A model generated the notes under the pieces. It made no database searches. It worked only from the letters and a program-made list of their open reading frames with translations, and was not told where the DNA came from. From NCBI GenBank assembly GCA_937928215.1, contig CALFWL010000020.1, positions 1 through 50,517 on the forward strand: DNA of 50,517 bases, read 5' to 3'. The stretch is from an uncultured Pirellulaceae bacterium. GTDB taxonomy: Bacteria > Planctomycetota > Planctomycetia > Pirellulales > Pirellulaceae. The position numbers and the translations under genes were made by a program. Position 1 is the first letter of the stretch. Each line of letters starts with the position of its first letter. This document shows, piece after piece, positions 34,944 through 46,800 of this stretch.

Positions 34944-37769
34944 TCAGGCAGTAACCGGCACATCCAGAGAGATACGCGATTGCAAATTTCTGAGCTGACG
35001 GAGGCTCTTGGCCGCTTGGTTCACATTTGCCTCGCGTGCTGCCTTTTCCAGACTGAACGCCGGGCGATAAAAGTCCTTGAACCCAACCGTTCCGCCCGCC
35101 CCCTTGAGCCAATGGGCCAGACTGGCAAGTTGCTCCCAATCTCCTGCTGCCAAAACGTTTTCCATCTTTTCCAGTTTTGATTCCAACTGAGGAATAAAGT
35201 CCACGACGATGGCATGGAATTCAGCTTCGTCCATCGGCAGCTGAGAATAAATGGCCGCATTGTCGCTGCCTTGCGGATCGGTAATCGACTCAAACGTTGA
35301 CGGAAACTCCGGACGAGATGTTGGTTCAAAATGTGGTTCCGTCACTTGCGACGACTCGTCTGTAATTTCGTCGCGAGCGATGGAAATGAATTTCATCAGA
35401 GTTGTCTGAATGCTCGAGTCATCGCGAGTCACGCACGCAGCAACCAGTTGTTCGACCGCGTTCGCTGTGGCGACACGTCCCGCTGAAAGGCATTCGTTCT
35501 TCAGCTGTTTCAAGCCATGAACGGTCTGATCAAAATCACGACGGTCGAGTGCTTGCTGGAAATCCATCAGGCGTTGCTGCAACACTAGCCTGTATTCGTT
35601 ATCAGAAATCGGGCTGGCAGCGTAGTTTTTGAGGTTTGTGTTTTCAATCTTGCTGGTCTTTGGCGGTTGCTCTGACATTGGCAAATGAGCCAAGTAGTGC
35701 GCGACGGTAGAAAGGACTTCGTCAATCTTGACGGGTTTAGCTAGGAAGTCATCGCAGCCTGCGGCCAGACATTTTTCTCGGTCACCCGTCATGGCGTTTG
35801 CCGTTAGAGCGAGAATCGGAGTCTTCGACCCAGCTTGGCGCAACGTTTCCGTTGCCTTGTATCCATCCATGACGGGCATTTGCATGTCCATCAGGATCAG
35901 GTCGAAATGATTTGCCAACGCTTTGTCCAGCCCGAGCTTCCCGTTTTCCGCTTCGGAGACTTGGCAGCCGGCTTTTTCAAGAATCAGTTTGATCAGTCGA
36001 CGATTCGCGTCGCCGTCGTCGACCACCAGGATTTTTCCGGCCGGCAATCGAGTGATTTCTTCACGTTTGCTGCGTTGTTGCTTCGTTGTTTCACGATACT
36101 GCGCATGTGAGATCATCGGCGTGTTGTCGATGGGACCAACGTTGATCGTAAACGTGAAGTTGCTGCCCACGCCCGGTTCGCTGGTTGTGACGACTTGTCC
36201 GCCAAGTGATTCGACGATGCGTTTGCTGATGGCCAGCCCAAGTCCGGTGCCTCCAAATTTACGCGTCACACTGGAGTCAGCTTGAACGAACGGATCGAAG
36301 ATTTTCTCAACCTGTTCGGGTGTCATTCCAATACCGGAGTCAACGATGGAGATTTGCAATTGCTTTTGCCGGTCACCGACTAATTCGGTCGTCACCGTAA
36401 CGCCGCCCTCGGATGTGAATTTGATCGCGTTGCCGACTAAGTTGGTGATTACCTGACGGACGCGAACGTCATCCGTCGTGATCCGCGAGGGCAGGGGGGA
36501 AGGGTAAATGATGTCCAGTTCGATTTCTTTTTCCTGAGCTCGGCCACGTAGGATTTTGGCGACGTTATCGACAATGGCAAATGGCGAGCATTTCTCATGA
36601 GACAGCTCCAATTTTCCGGCTTCGATTTTTGACAAATCAAGGATGTCGTTGATCAATGACATCAGGTGGGAGCCACTCGCGTGGATCGTTGAAAGATACT
36701 CCTGCTGTTCGGCCGGATCTTTTGCGAGGCCTCGACGCAACCAATCAGTGAAGCCAAGAATCGCATTCATGGGGGTGCGAATCTCATGGCTCATGTTGGC
36801 TAGGAAATCGGACTTGGCTTGGTTGGCGTATTCAGCCGCCTGTTTGCTGTTTTCCAGTTCGGTCACGTTCTCAAAACTGACAAGTACTCCGTGTCCCTGC
36901 GAAGATTCTGACGCAACGGGTGCGCAGTTAATCTTGAACGCAACCCGCTTCGGCGTGTCATCGTCAGTTCTTGATTCTTCCGGTACGTCAACGCAGATCA
37001 TCTGATCAAGAATCCGCTGTCCGGTCGCCGAGCTTTCGACCCATGGAAGTGTGTCGATCGATTGGCCGCCGACATCCAGCCATTGAAAACAATCGTGTGG
37101 AGTTTTACCAATGATTCGATCGGCGTCAACGTTCATGACTTGGCAAAACACTTTGTTGGCAAGAACCACGCGGCCGCTGCGGTCAAGCACCAGCAATCCT
37201 TCCGACAGGTTGTCGAGTGCGCTGCGGACTCGATTGGGCACCGTTTTTGATGGATTCAGCTGCGTCAGCATCGATCCCAGATAGATCATGTAGAGAATGA
37301 ACGCGGCGGAGGCAACGAAAACGCAAAAGCGAGTCGTAGGCGTCCAAAATCTGGCTATGCCAGTTTGGTGTGATGGGAAGACGAAGTGGATTTTTCCCCA
37401 TTTTTCATTGCCACGAAACAACGCGATTCGTTGTCGATTGGAAGATGTCGCAGTGCCTAGTTCTGATTGGTCAATGTGTCCCTTGCTTCGGATGGTTCGT
37501 CGTCCGGATTCATCGACTATCAGAATCGATTGGATCTCGCTGCTTTGTGCGACGACTTGGTCAACCATTGTTTTGAGCAGGCGATACTGATCGTGCTGAA
37601 TCAATAACGCAGCGTTGACAGAAATTGATTCGGCCAACTGAGCTCTTGTGCGAAGTCGTTCATGTTCCATCGACGGGATCAATCGCATGATCGACGCCGC
37701 CTGAATAACCAGCAGCAGGATTCCCACCAAGCCGATGGTCAGTCGAATTTTTGTTGTCAGCCAGGTCAT
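34944..37769 (-). CDS. Membrane-bound hybrid sensor histidine kinase (PAS-HisKA-HATPase-REC-HPt)
   Basis: 941 residues. Transmembrane helices at about 9-28 and 147-167 bracket a periplasmic sensor region. A PAS domain follows ([20 protein letters not shown], ~186-300). HisKA has the phospho-acceptor His328 in [10 protein letters not shown]. The ATPase boxes are [17 protein letters not shown] and GGTGLGLAI. The receiver domain has Asp628 in [10 protein letters not shown], and the C-terminal HPt carries His886 in [12 protein letters not shown] helical stretch before it ([20 protein letters not shown]) resembles a second, worn HPt. All parts of a multistep phosphorelay lie in one chain, so an output regulator is needed elsewhere. 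It is 73 bases downstream of the giant surface protein gene, possibly co-transcribed with it. Confidence 0.95.
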   Translation of the reverse strand: MTWLTTKIRLTIGLVGILLLVIQAASIMRLIPSMEHERLRTRAQLAESISVNAALLIQHDQYRLLKTMVDQVVAQSSEIQSILIVDESGRRTIRSKGHIDQSELGTATSSNRQRIALFRGNEKWGKIHFVFPSHQTGIARFWTPTTRFCVFVASAAFILYMIYLGSMLTQLNPSKTVPNRVRSALDNLSEGLLVLDRSGRVVLANKVFCQVMNVDADRIIGKTPHDCFQWLDVGGQSIDTLPWVESSATGQRILDQMICVDVPEESRTDDDTPKRVAFKINCAPVASESSQGHGVLVSFENVTELENSKQAAEYANQAKSDFLANMSHEIRTPMNAILGFTDWLRRGLAKDPAEQQEYLSTIHASGSHLMSLINDILDLSKIEAGKLELSHEKCSPFAIVDNVAKILRGRAQEKEIELDIIYPSPLPSRITTDDVRVRQVITNLVGNAIKFTSEGGVTVTTELVGDRQKQLQISIVDSGIGMTPEQVEKIFDPFVQADSSVTRKFGGTGLGLAISKRIVESLGGQVVTTSEPGVGSNFTFTINVGPIDNTPMISHAQYRETTKQQRSKREEITRLPAGKILVVDDGDANRRLIKLILEKAGCQVSEAENGKLGLDKALANHFDLILMDMQMPVMDGYKATETLRQAGSKTPILALTANAMTGDREKCLAAGCDDFLAKPVKIDEVLSTVAHYLAHLPMSEQPPKTSKIENTNLKNYAASPISDNEYRLVLQQRLMDFQQALDRRDFDQTVHGLKQLKNECLSAGRVATANAVEQLVAACVTRDDSSIQTTLMKFISIARDEITDESSQVTEPHFEPTSRPEFPSTFESITDPQGSDNAAIYSQLPMDEAEFHAIVVDFIPQLESKLEKMENVLAAGDWEQLASLAHWLKGAGGTVGFKDFYRPAFSLEKAAREANVNQAAKSLRQLRNLQSRISLDVPVTA

Positions 37770-37842
37770 GATATCGGGATCGTTTGCAGGGAGCGTGGTT
37801 CAGGCGTGGACCAAGCTGGTCGCAGGTGATGCATGAGGTGGT

Positions 37843-40800
37843 TCATGCGTCAACCATTTGTTCAATTGACTCGCCGTCGTCACTTGAAATTGCAGAACTT
37901 GCAATCACCGGCAGGACATCAAACGACGACCACGCAGGAAGTGAAGACATAAAAGTGGATAGTAAAATTCCGCTGGCCATGTTCCATGCCAAATAACCCA
38001 TTGTCAGCAAGGTAGCCGCTGATGCCGCCACCTCTGGGGCACCCACCGCTAAGCGATTATGCAGATACTGTTGCTTTGACGATTCAAGTTCATCGAGGAA
38101 CGCAGAGGCCAGCACGTCAACGTCGAATTGAGCGACTCGCACCGAGCGTCGGTAGTTTCGATCCAGCGAAAACGAGTTGAATAGCTGGTTTTCATCGTTG
38201 TTTAACACGTAAGAATAGGTTCTGCTTGATTGCGCAGAGACACTGTCTGATTCGAAGTCGCCGGTTTCATTGCTGTCAAAATCGTTAAATTCGATCGCAG
38301 TATCGGTAGACGCGTTCACGCCGGTTGAAATCGGGACCAAAGAGTCTCCAACCTGGGGTGCGTCATTCCCACCATCCGGTTCTTGACCGACGATGGCGGT
38401 CGTAGTGGAAGATTCGTCTGAGCTTGCACTTTGTTCGTCGTTTGAGTCATTGTTTTCGCTTGTGTCCTCATTGTCGTCTTCGTTGTCATTCGTGTTGGAA
38501 ACCGCCGTTGCATTTACGAGGTTCAGTTGGACGGTGACGACCTCGGATTGCAGGCCCTGAGAATCGATGGCGATGAATTGAAAAGAGTCTCGGTCATTGG
38601 GCGATGTGCCAGTGGCGGAGTAAGAAAACCTGCCATCTGGAGAAATCGTGATGCTTCCATGATCCGATTGCCTGTGCACGGAAAAACTCAACGAGTCACC
38701 TGCATCGAAATCACGGATCAGACGGTTCAAGTTGATGCTGCCACCGGTCTGGTTCCCTGATGCGAACAGTGTCGCATTTGCTTGTTGCGTCAGCGCGACG
38801 GGCGCTTCATTGAGGTCAACGACACGAACTTGGATCAACTGGTCATCCGACTGCAGTCCTTCGCTATCGACGGCTGCCAAGCGTACACGATAAACGTTGT
38901 TTCCACTTCGATCTTGAGCATTCTCAAAATCAGGTGCCCCGACGAACCGGAGTGTTCCGCTGTCGTTGACAAAACTAGTTGCATCCGCGCCACCGACGAT
39001 CACCCACGACGCCGATCCATCTTCTATGTCTGTGGCGGTTGGGACGCCCGCGGTCGTTGAGTTTTCAGTAACGCTCATTGTCGCGGGAGCCATCAGGACC
39101 GGTGCATCATTCTGCTCTTCGACGATGATTCTCAGCGTGCTGGTTGTTGACGTCGTGCCATCGGAAACTTCGTAGGTCAGCGTTTCCGTGTGAGCAGAAT
39201 CGGAAGCTGGGGAATAAATCAAATCACCTGAGATAGGATGGGCCGCCAGAGTTCCATGAATTGGGCTCGAGAATGAACCTCCCACAACATGTAATGGATC
39301 GCCCTCCGGATCAGTATCGTTGCTTAGCATCGAAGCGAACAACGACGTGAGGTTCAACGGAGTGTCTTCCGCAATTCGAATTTCATCGTCTTGCGTGCGT
39401 GGTGCATCGTTCTCGGCAATGATATTGAACGTAACCGAGTTGGTCACGAAATCGTCACCGAACTGCAAGGTGTAGTCGAGCTGAATCGTTCCATTTGCAT
39501 CGGCGGGCGGATTGATCGTCAGAACGTCAAGAGTGGAGTCGTAAAGAAAAACCCCGGGATCGAAGTCGGTCGTTGCGATCTGTAGACCATTGAACGGATC
39601 GCCATCGGGATCGCTTCCCGTACTTTCCAGCAATGCACCAAAATTGTTAATTGCTCGCGGCGTGTCTTCCTGCAACGTGAATGTCGGCGGCGAGGAAATG
39701 GTTGGCTCATCATTTTGCGGCGTTACATGGATGGTCAGCGTGTAAGTTGTTCCGTCGGTCGCACCGTCTGAATCAGTGACCGTAAACTCAATGGCTCCCG
39801 ACGCGTTACTGTCAGGGGTTGGGATAAAAACGAGGCTGTCCAGATCGGTTCGCGACAACGTTACTGGCAGTGACACGTTTGTACCGTTCAGTGTCACTGT
39901 TCCACCGACGATCGAGCTGATGTTGATGGAGCCTTGAGAGGTGTCGGATTGATCTTCAACGTCTGTAAACCCAAAGTCGGCCTGCGTCAGAGACCGTGGC
40001 GTGTCCTCCAACGTGGAAACCGTATTGCTTTGAGCGGTCGGCACCGTATTCAACTGCATTCGATTTCCAAACTCCGAAGTGTTGGTGCCATCGAATGCAA
40101 CCGCCGTCAACTGACCCGAAACGGGTGGCGGCGGATTGACTGCAATTCGATACGTTCCACTTGAGGAGTCAAACGTCATGTTTGAAACGAGCAGACTGGT
40201 GACGTAGGTCACACGTTCTTCTGGTCCAATGACCGTAACATCGTAAAGCTCGACTCGATCCACTCCCGAAGCGATGTCGAACTTCAATTCAACTCGATCC
40301 GGGAACAACGACGCACTGACTAGGTCTGGCTGATCCAGTCCTTGGTTCCCCGAGTGTTGATTGAATCCATCAATCGCGGAGGCTCCGTCTCCTTGCCCCA
40401 TACGCTCCGCCTGAGCAGCGTTGTATTCAGAACGATCAAGGGTTCCGCCCACGGAGTTGTCATTCCAGTATTGCTCCAATCCTGTTCCAGCGAATTCAGG
40501 AAAGTCCAATGAGTTGTTGCCATTAGAGTCGAGGCCCACAACCGGTGTTCCGTCGACCGTGATGTCAGAGAACGATTGACCTCCGGAAATGGAAGAAACC
40601 AAATCAATATCGATACCGGTGTTGTTACCGAATTGGTTTTGAGTCAACTGGTTCCCAGTCCCAGCAAACGCGAAGAATGAGTCTCGTTCTGCCGTGCCGA
40701 TCACACTGATTCCCGTCCCGACGTTGTCGACGATTCGGTTTTCAGAAACAACACTGTTGTCGCCAAACAAACGAATGCCGCCTTGGTCGAATCCTCCCAA

Positions 40801-43800
40801 GCCGTTTCGAGTGATTGTGTTCTCCGAAATACTGAATCCGCCCGGCGCAAAGTAGCTGTCGATTCCAAAGCCCACGTTGTCCGAAATCAGGTTGTGTCGC
40901 ACCAGAGTTCCAGATGAATTCCCAAGACCAATTCCGCCATATTCATTGTTCGAAGCGCCATTGTCGGTCACTTCGTTTCGAAGAATCTGCCAACCGGTTG
41001 CGACGCTCGCGCCTCCATCTGCAGCGTTGGTTCTGAAGTGAATCCCGCTCAGACCTTGAAATCCGATCAAGCTGTCTTGGATTACGCCATTGTTCGCTCG
41101 GTAAATTTTGATTCCCTGAGAACGAAACACCGTTCCGTGACTCTCGTCAGGAGCGATTCCAACAAAGGTGTTCTCGATCAAGGCGTTGTTGATCGAGTAG
41201 GCAGACGCACTATCGACTCCTCCACCGGCGAGAAAAATGTTTGAGCTGTCCCCGCTGGTTGATCCAAAACCATGAATCGAAAGATTGCGTACGGCGATGT
41301 CGCTCAGCGTCGTCTGGTCAGCATTGGCAGCGAAGATCAACCCGTTCAGAACCCGATCTCCGGCCGCGACTGTCTGGTCGGCGACGATTTCAAATTCGGG
41401 TTGGTCAAATCCGCCAAAGCTATGTGAGTCGTTCGCTCCCACCGTTGTGATGGAACCGGATCGTCCGGTTCGCAGATCAAGAACACCCGATCCATCGGCC
41501 GAGTACACGGTTCCGTCGATCGTTGTGTGCGAATCAAGGATCGCAGGCAGAGCTTCCGATACGACGATGGACCACCAGGTCGAGTCAATCGAGTTGGCTC
41601 CGTTTCTGGCGATGAATCGCATCGCATTGTCGACATCTGATCCATCTGAGTTATCGATTGCATTGGCGTTGTGAATGAACTGACGGAGAGAACCTTGCAC
41701 GGTTCGTTGCGCCGATCCCGGATCGTCGTCCTGATTGCCTCCTGCCAGTGTGTTTGTCACCACGTTGAAGCTGAAACCAAAATCCGCAACACCATCGGTC
41801 GAACCTGAAACCGTGACTTGAGAAACGTGTTCGGCTCCGGCAAGCGTGCTTGCATCATCAGACCGCGTGCCCGAATAGCCTCCAAACAATGCTCCGCCGG
41901 TCGAAACGGTTTCGATGGCGGATTCATTCAGATACAAACCTCCGGCGGATGTGTAGGTTTGCTCGGCCCAGATGTCGCCGACTCCAAAGGAACCGTTGAA
42001 TCCGTTTGCTGGAGTGATGTCTTTGGAATTCACCACGACATAATAATCGTCGTAGGTGATCGTCGGCCCTTGGAAGACGTAGTTTCCTCCGCCGGTCGTG
42101 GTGGCTGTCGCGACAAGCAAATCATTTGTGTCGCGAAGTCCGTCTCCATTGTCTCGATACAGGTAAACGGTAACTCCGTCGACGCCACTGTCACCACTGA
42201 TCGAGCCATCACCGACAGCATCCTCGAAGATCGTTCCCGTCACTTGTCCCGCCGGAAGTGTTACAATCGGAACGGTATAGCTGCTCTGAGAGCTTTCCCC
42301 TGCAAGATCGGTTACCGTTACCGTGACATGATGGGCTCCGCCTGGCGGATTCTGATAAACGTTTTCATCACTGATGCTGATCTGGCCAGAATTGGCGTCG
42401 ATCACAAACGCTCCCGTGACAGTCCCAGTCAACGAGTAAGTAAGTCCGGGTTCTCCATTGGTATCAATGTCCGCTCCCTCCGCCATCGCTACCACGGTGC
42501 CTGCTCTTGAGGCAGTTGTAGGAGCGGGGTCTGACAGTGAAAACGAGAGCGTTGGCGCATCGTTCTCCCCTTCAACAGTCAGTTGCACCGTAAGCGTTTG
42601 CGTGTCACCCTGCCCATCTGAAACCGAGATGTTGAAATTGTCGCTCTGGTAACTATCTGGATTCCCGGCATTGTACGCATCAAGCTGTTCAAACTGGCCG
42701 GTGGGTTCATAAGTAATGGTGCCGTCGGCGTTGTAGGTGACGATTGCTCCTGACGACAACGTGGTCGCTGCTCCGACATCAACGTTTTGGCCGTCAACTT
42801 GGACGATGTGGGCTCCATGAGCAACGTCGAAGAATCGATGTTGCACCTCGATTTCGTTAATTGCCTGATCGAAGACGTTGAATCCGGCAATCGAGCCCGT
42901 GAAATTCGCATAACTCGATTGGGTAGCGTGGACGAACCCTCCGGTTGTCGCTCCCAACGAACCGTTCAACGTACCGGTCAAAAGGTTGGGATTGCCAAGA
43001 AATTGTGCGTCGGTCAACAGGTCAACTCGTTCACCGTTTACGTAAAGTGCGACGTCCGGTCGGGTTGAGTCGCCTGCCAAAACACCATCGGTCGAGAATG
43101 AGACGACCGCTTGGTTGAATTCAGAACTCGATATCTGACCACCAATCAGAACGTATGGAGTAACATTGGCGGGTGACGCTGCGGATCGGAAGTGAAGTTC
43201 GACCTGGTCGTTAATCAGATACAAACCCCAGCCTGCGTTTGCATCACCAAACTCCAGCAATGTTTGTTGCGCTAACGCGACATCCGGGCGGAACCAGACT
43301 TCGATGGCCTTTGCTCCACTGATCGAAAGGTCTCCGCCGCCGGAGCCATTTAAATCAAAAGCGGCTTTGATTCCTGCGTAATCGGTGTTGGGATTCTCGT
43401 TGAATTGAGCGTCCGCAGAATCGAACGTGATCGTCCCGGCTGCACCCGAAGTATTGTTCCACTCCAGACTACCGCCACTGTCCAGAATGGGTGCGGAAGG
43501 ATCAAGCGTGTAACCAGTGGTGGGTGTCACGCTAAGGTTGATGCCAGCATTGTCTGCATCGTTGCTGGGTGCGAAAAAGCTGGCCAGATCGATGTCGGTT
43601 GTCCCGTTCTCGTCGACGGTCGTGTTGATCGAATCGTACGTCGCCACGTCATTAACGGGATTGACTCGAATTGCCATTATGCGAGTCTCGTAAGCTCCTG
43701 AAGTGGTGGTGGTCCCGTTGGAGTCTCTGACGACGAACGTCACACCCATGTAGATGTCGCCGTAAAAGTTCTCTGGAGGAGTCACCGTCAGGTCTTCAAC

Positions 43801-46800
43801 CTGCATGTTCATGCCGGTGATGTAGGCCACGTGACTGTAGCCGGTGATTTCGATGGTGGTTACTCCGTCTGACACGCGAGTGCCGGGAGGCATGCCGGAT
43901 AGTTGAATATCGTCAGCGTACTCACTGCCGTCTGTATCGATGTTGGAGAAAACCAATTTCAGCGGAACAGGAATGTCTTCGTCGGTGAACGACGTGGGGG
44001 TGAGTCGATCCACAAAGATGCCATTGCCGAAGTTGGCTCCATTGTTGTCGCCATCTGAACTTACGTAGGTGACGACCAGTTCTCCGTTTGCCAGCATCGC
44101 CAAAGCCGGCTCACGCTGGGATCCGTACTGAGGCGTGTTGACAATAAAATTGTCCGTGACAGGATTCAAGTCGGTATCAAATCTTGTTCCGGCAACTCCG
44201 ATGGAATGGTTGTCCGCGTTGATGGAGTTCCATACTGCGATGAAACCACCGTCATTCAGGCTGATTATTTCGGGCAGAGCATGGAAGGTGGTACTGTTCG
44301 GGTTGAGCACTTGGATCGGATTGGTGGCGGGAGTGCCGTCCAGATCAAATCGTCGAGCCAATATTTCGCTGCCAGCGGTCGTCGCATCATTGTTTCTCCA
44401 GACGATGACGAAGCCATCATTCCCAAGAGACGCCACGCGCGGGTTGAATTCAGGCGTTCCGGTGGCTTCACTCACCGTCTGCGACTCGGTCAGCGGAGCA
44501 CCGGACGAATCTAACAATCGATACATCACTCGGCCCGACAGATTGTCGTACCAAGTAGCAACGATAGCGCCGCCGTTGAGTTCGGCAATGCGAGGAGAGA
44601 ATTGTCCGCTTGAGTCGGGTGCGATATCCGCGTTATTCAACAGGAATTCATTACCCGGATTCCCATCGGCGTCAAATATCCTTGCGACCGCTGCGAAGCT
44701 GGCGTCTGTTTCGAGGGTCGTGTCAAGCGTTGACCAAGTGGCGATAAAACCTCCGTCACGCAACGCCGTCAGCGAGACAAAATCTTGATTGAATTGCGAA
44801 TGTTGAGCCAACGTGATAGTCGCCGTTCCCGTCGCGTCGACCGTGCCGTCAGCGAGCAGGATATTTCCGCTAAGATCAAATCGTTGGGCATAAATGTCGA
44901 CTTCGCCACTATCGTTCATTGTGGTTGCAGCAATGATAAAGCTTCCATCGGCAAGCGTGATGATCGAAGGACGCGTCTGATCACCCTCCAGATTTCCGCC
45001 AACCAAGACCTCGGAGCCTACCTTGTTGTTGGCTGCATCAAAGCGTTGAAGATAAACCTGTTGCCCGTCGTTTGAGTCGCCGTTTCCGTCGCTATCGCCG
45101 ATCAAGTCGGTGTCAACAGATTCCCAAACGACGACGTAACCTCCATCGTCGAGTGCTGTAATCTTCGGGCGATTCTGTTCTCCCTCGATCGAAGCGTTGA
45201 CCGGAATTCCTCCGCTGGTGGAGGTGTAGCTGGTTCCAAAACTTGATAGCAAACCATCGACTTCAGGCTGAACGTCCAGCGTCAATGTCGAGAACGAGTC
45301 AGCATAATCGATTCCATCGTGTACGAAAAAGAGCAAGGTGTCCTGGCCGGAGTAATTCTCGTCCGCCACATACAACAGTTCGCCGGACGCTATTTCGCTG
45401 GGAAGGATGACTTGTCCAGTCGTGACTTCAACTCCATCAAGGAATAAGCTGCCGTGCTGCGGAACACGGGAGATCTGCAACTGAGTGAAAGTGCCTCCGT
45501 CAGAGTCGCTGAATCCAAAGTCTGAAACGCCAATCGCCTGCGTTCCATCTTCAGGAAGAATCAACGTCTGGTCTTGCCCGGTAGGCGACGCATTGTTGCT
45601 GCTTGCGGGAAGGCCCTGATAAAAAAGAACGTCGCCACCAATCACCTGATTCAAGTAAGCAGACGCGAACGAATTGTCATTGACGGTGGTGACGCTCGCT
45701 TGGAAACGATTGACAAACCGTTGGGGAATACTTGAAACGTCCAACGAAGCCTGCGACGCAAGAACATTACCTGTCGCAAAATCGACCGTCGCACCATAAA
45801 CCTCCTGTAAATCTGCTTGGCCGGTCTGGTCAATCCCTTCACCTTCCCATGAGATTCGCACATTGCCATTGTCCAGCAAAGCAACGCTGGACGCATACTG
45901 ATCACCGTCAGTTTCCTCGACGAAGTCCGAGTATGAAGCAACGGGAGACGCATCAAACAAACGACTTTCGGCACGCACTTGCAGGTCAGCGCCGCCGCCG
46001 AGATCATTTGCCGTAAATGAAACGACAAAATTTCCGCTGGAGTCAATGTCTGTCGACGCTTGAATGAATTGATAATTCGCTTGCCCTTGGATTTGTTGCG
46101 TCGTCGAATGCGCCGTTCCGTCCGCATGAAATGTCTTGGCGTAGATGGCGCTTTCGTCGTTGGCGGAACCATCGTGTGTATCCCAAACCACAACGAACTG
46201 CCCGGAATCGTTCATTGCCACGAACGCATTGGCCGATTGTTCGAATTCAGCGAACCCTGACCCGCTGATGTTGAATACTCCTCCAACTTCGCTGCCGTCG
46301 ACGCTGTAACGGCGTGCCAGAATTTCTGACACGCCCGCTGTTGTTGACTCCCAGACAATCACAACATTTCCGGCAGCGTCAATTGCAATCGATGAATCAT
46401 CCCCCTCGACACCCGCTGCTGGCACATCGACTCTGAATTCACCACGGACGACTGAGTTACTGCCGTCATAGAACTTTGCGTAGACGGCGCGTTCCCCAGT
46501 AGTGGTTACGCTTGTCCAGGTAATTGCCTTGCTGCCGTTTTCCGCGACCGCGACCGATGCGTGAATCTGTTCACCCGCCAAAGTCTCATTGACCACCAGA
46601 TCCGTGGTGACGTTTCCAAACTGGTCCGTGAATCGCATCACGACATCGTGACCATCTGTCACGCCGGCATCGTCAACCGAAGTCACAATCGTCGTTCTTC
46701 CGGCGCCGTCCACTCCGATCGATTGAACTTGCCCTCCGTTTTCGGCAGCCGCCAAGTGATCCGCCAGCGATTGTTCCCAGTGTTGCTGCACGGTTTGAGA

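Noticed and set aside
44135-44788. 217-codon plus-strand ORF inside the giant gene
   Set aside because: It is a shadow frame of a low-complexity coding region on the other strand and has no start-site support.
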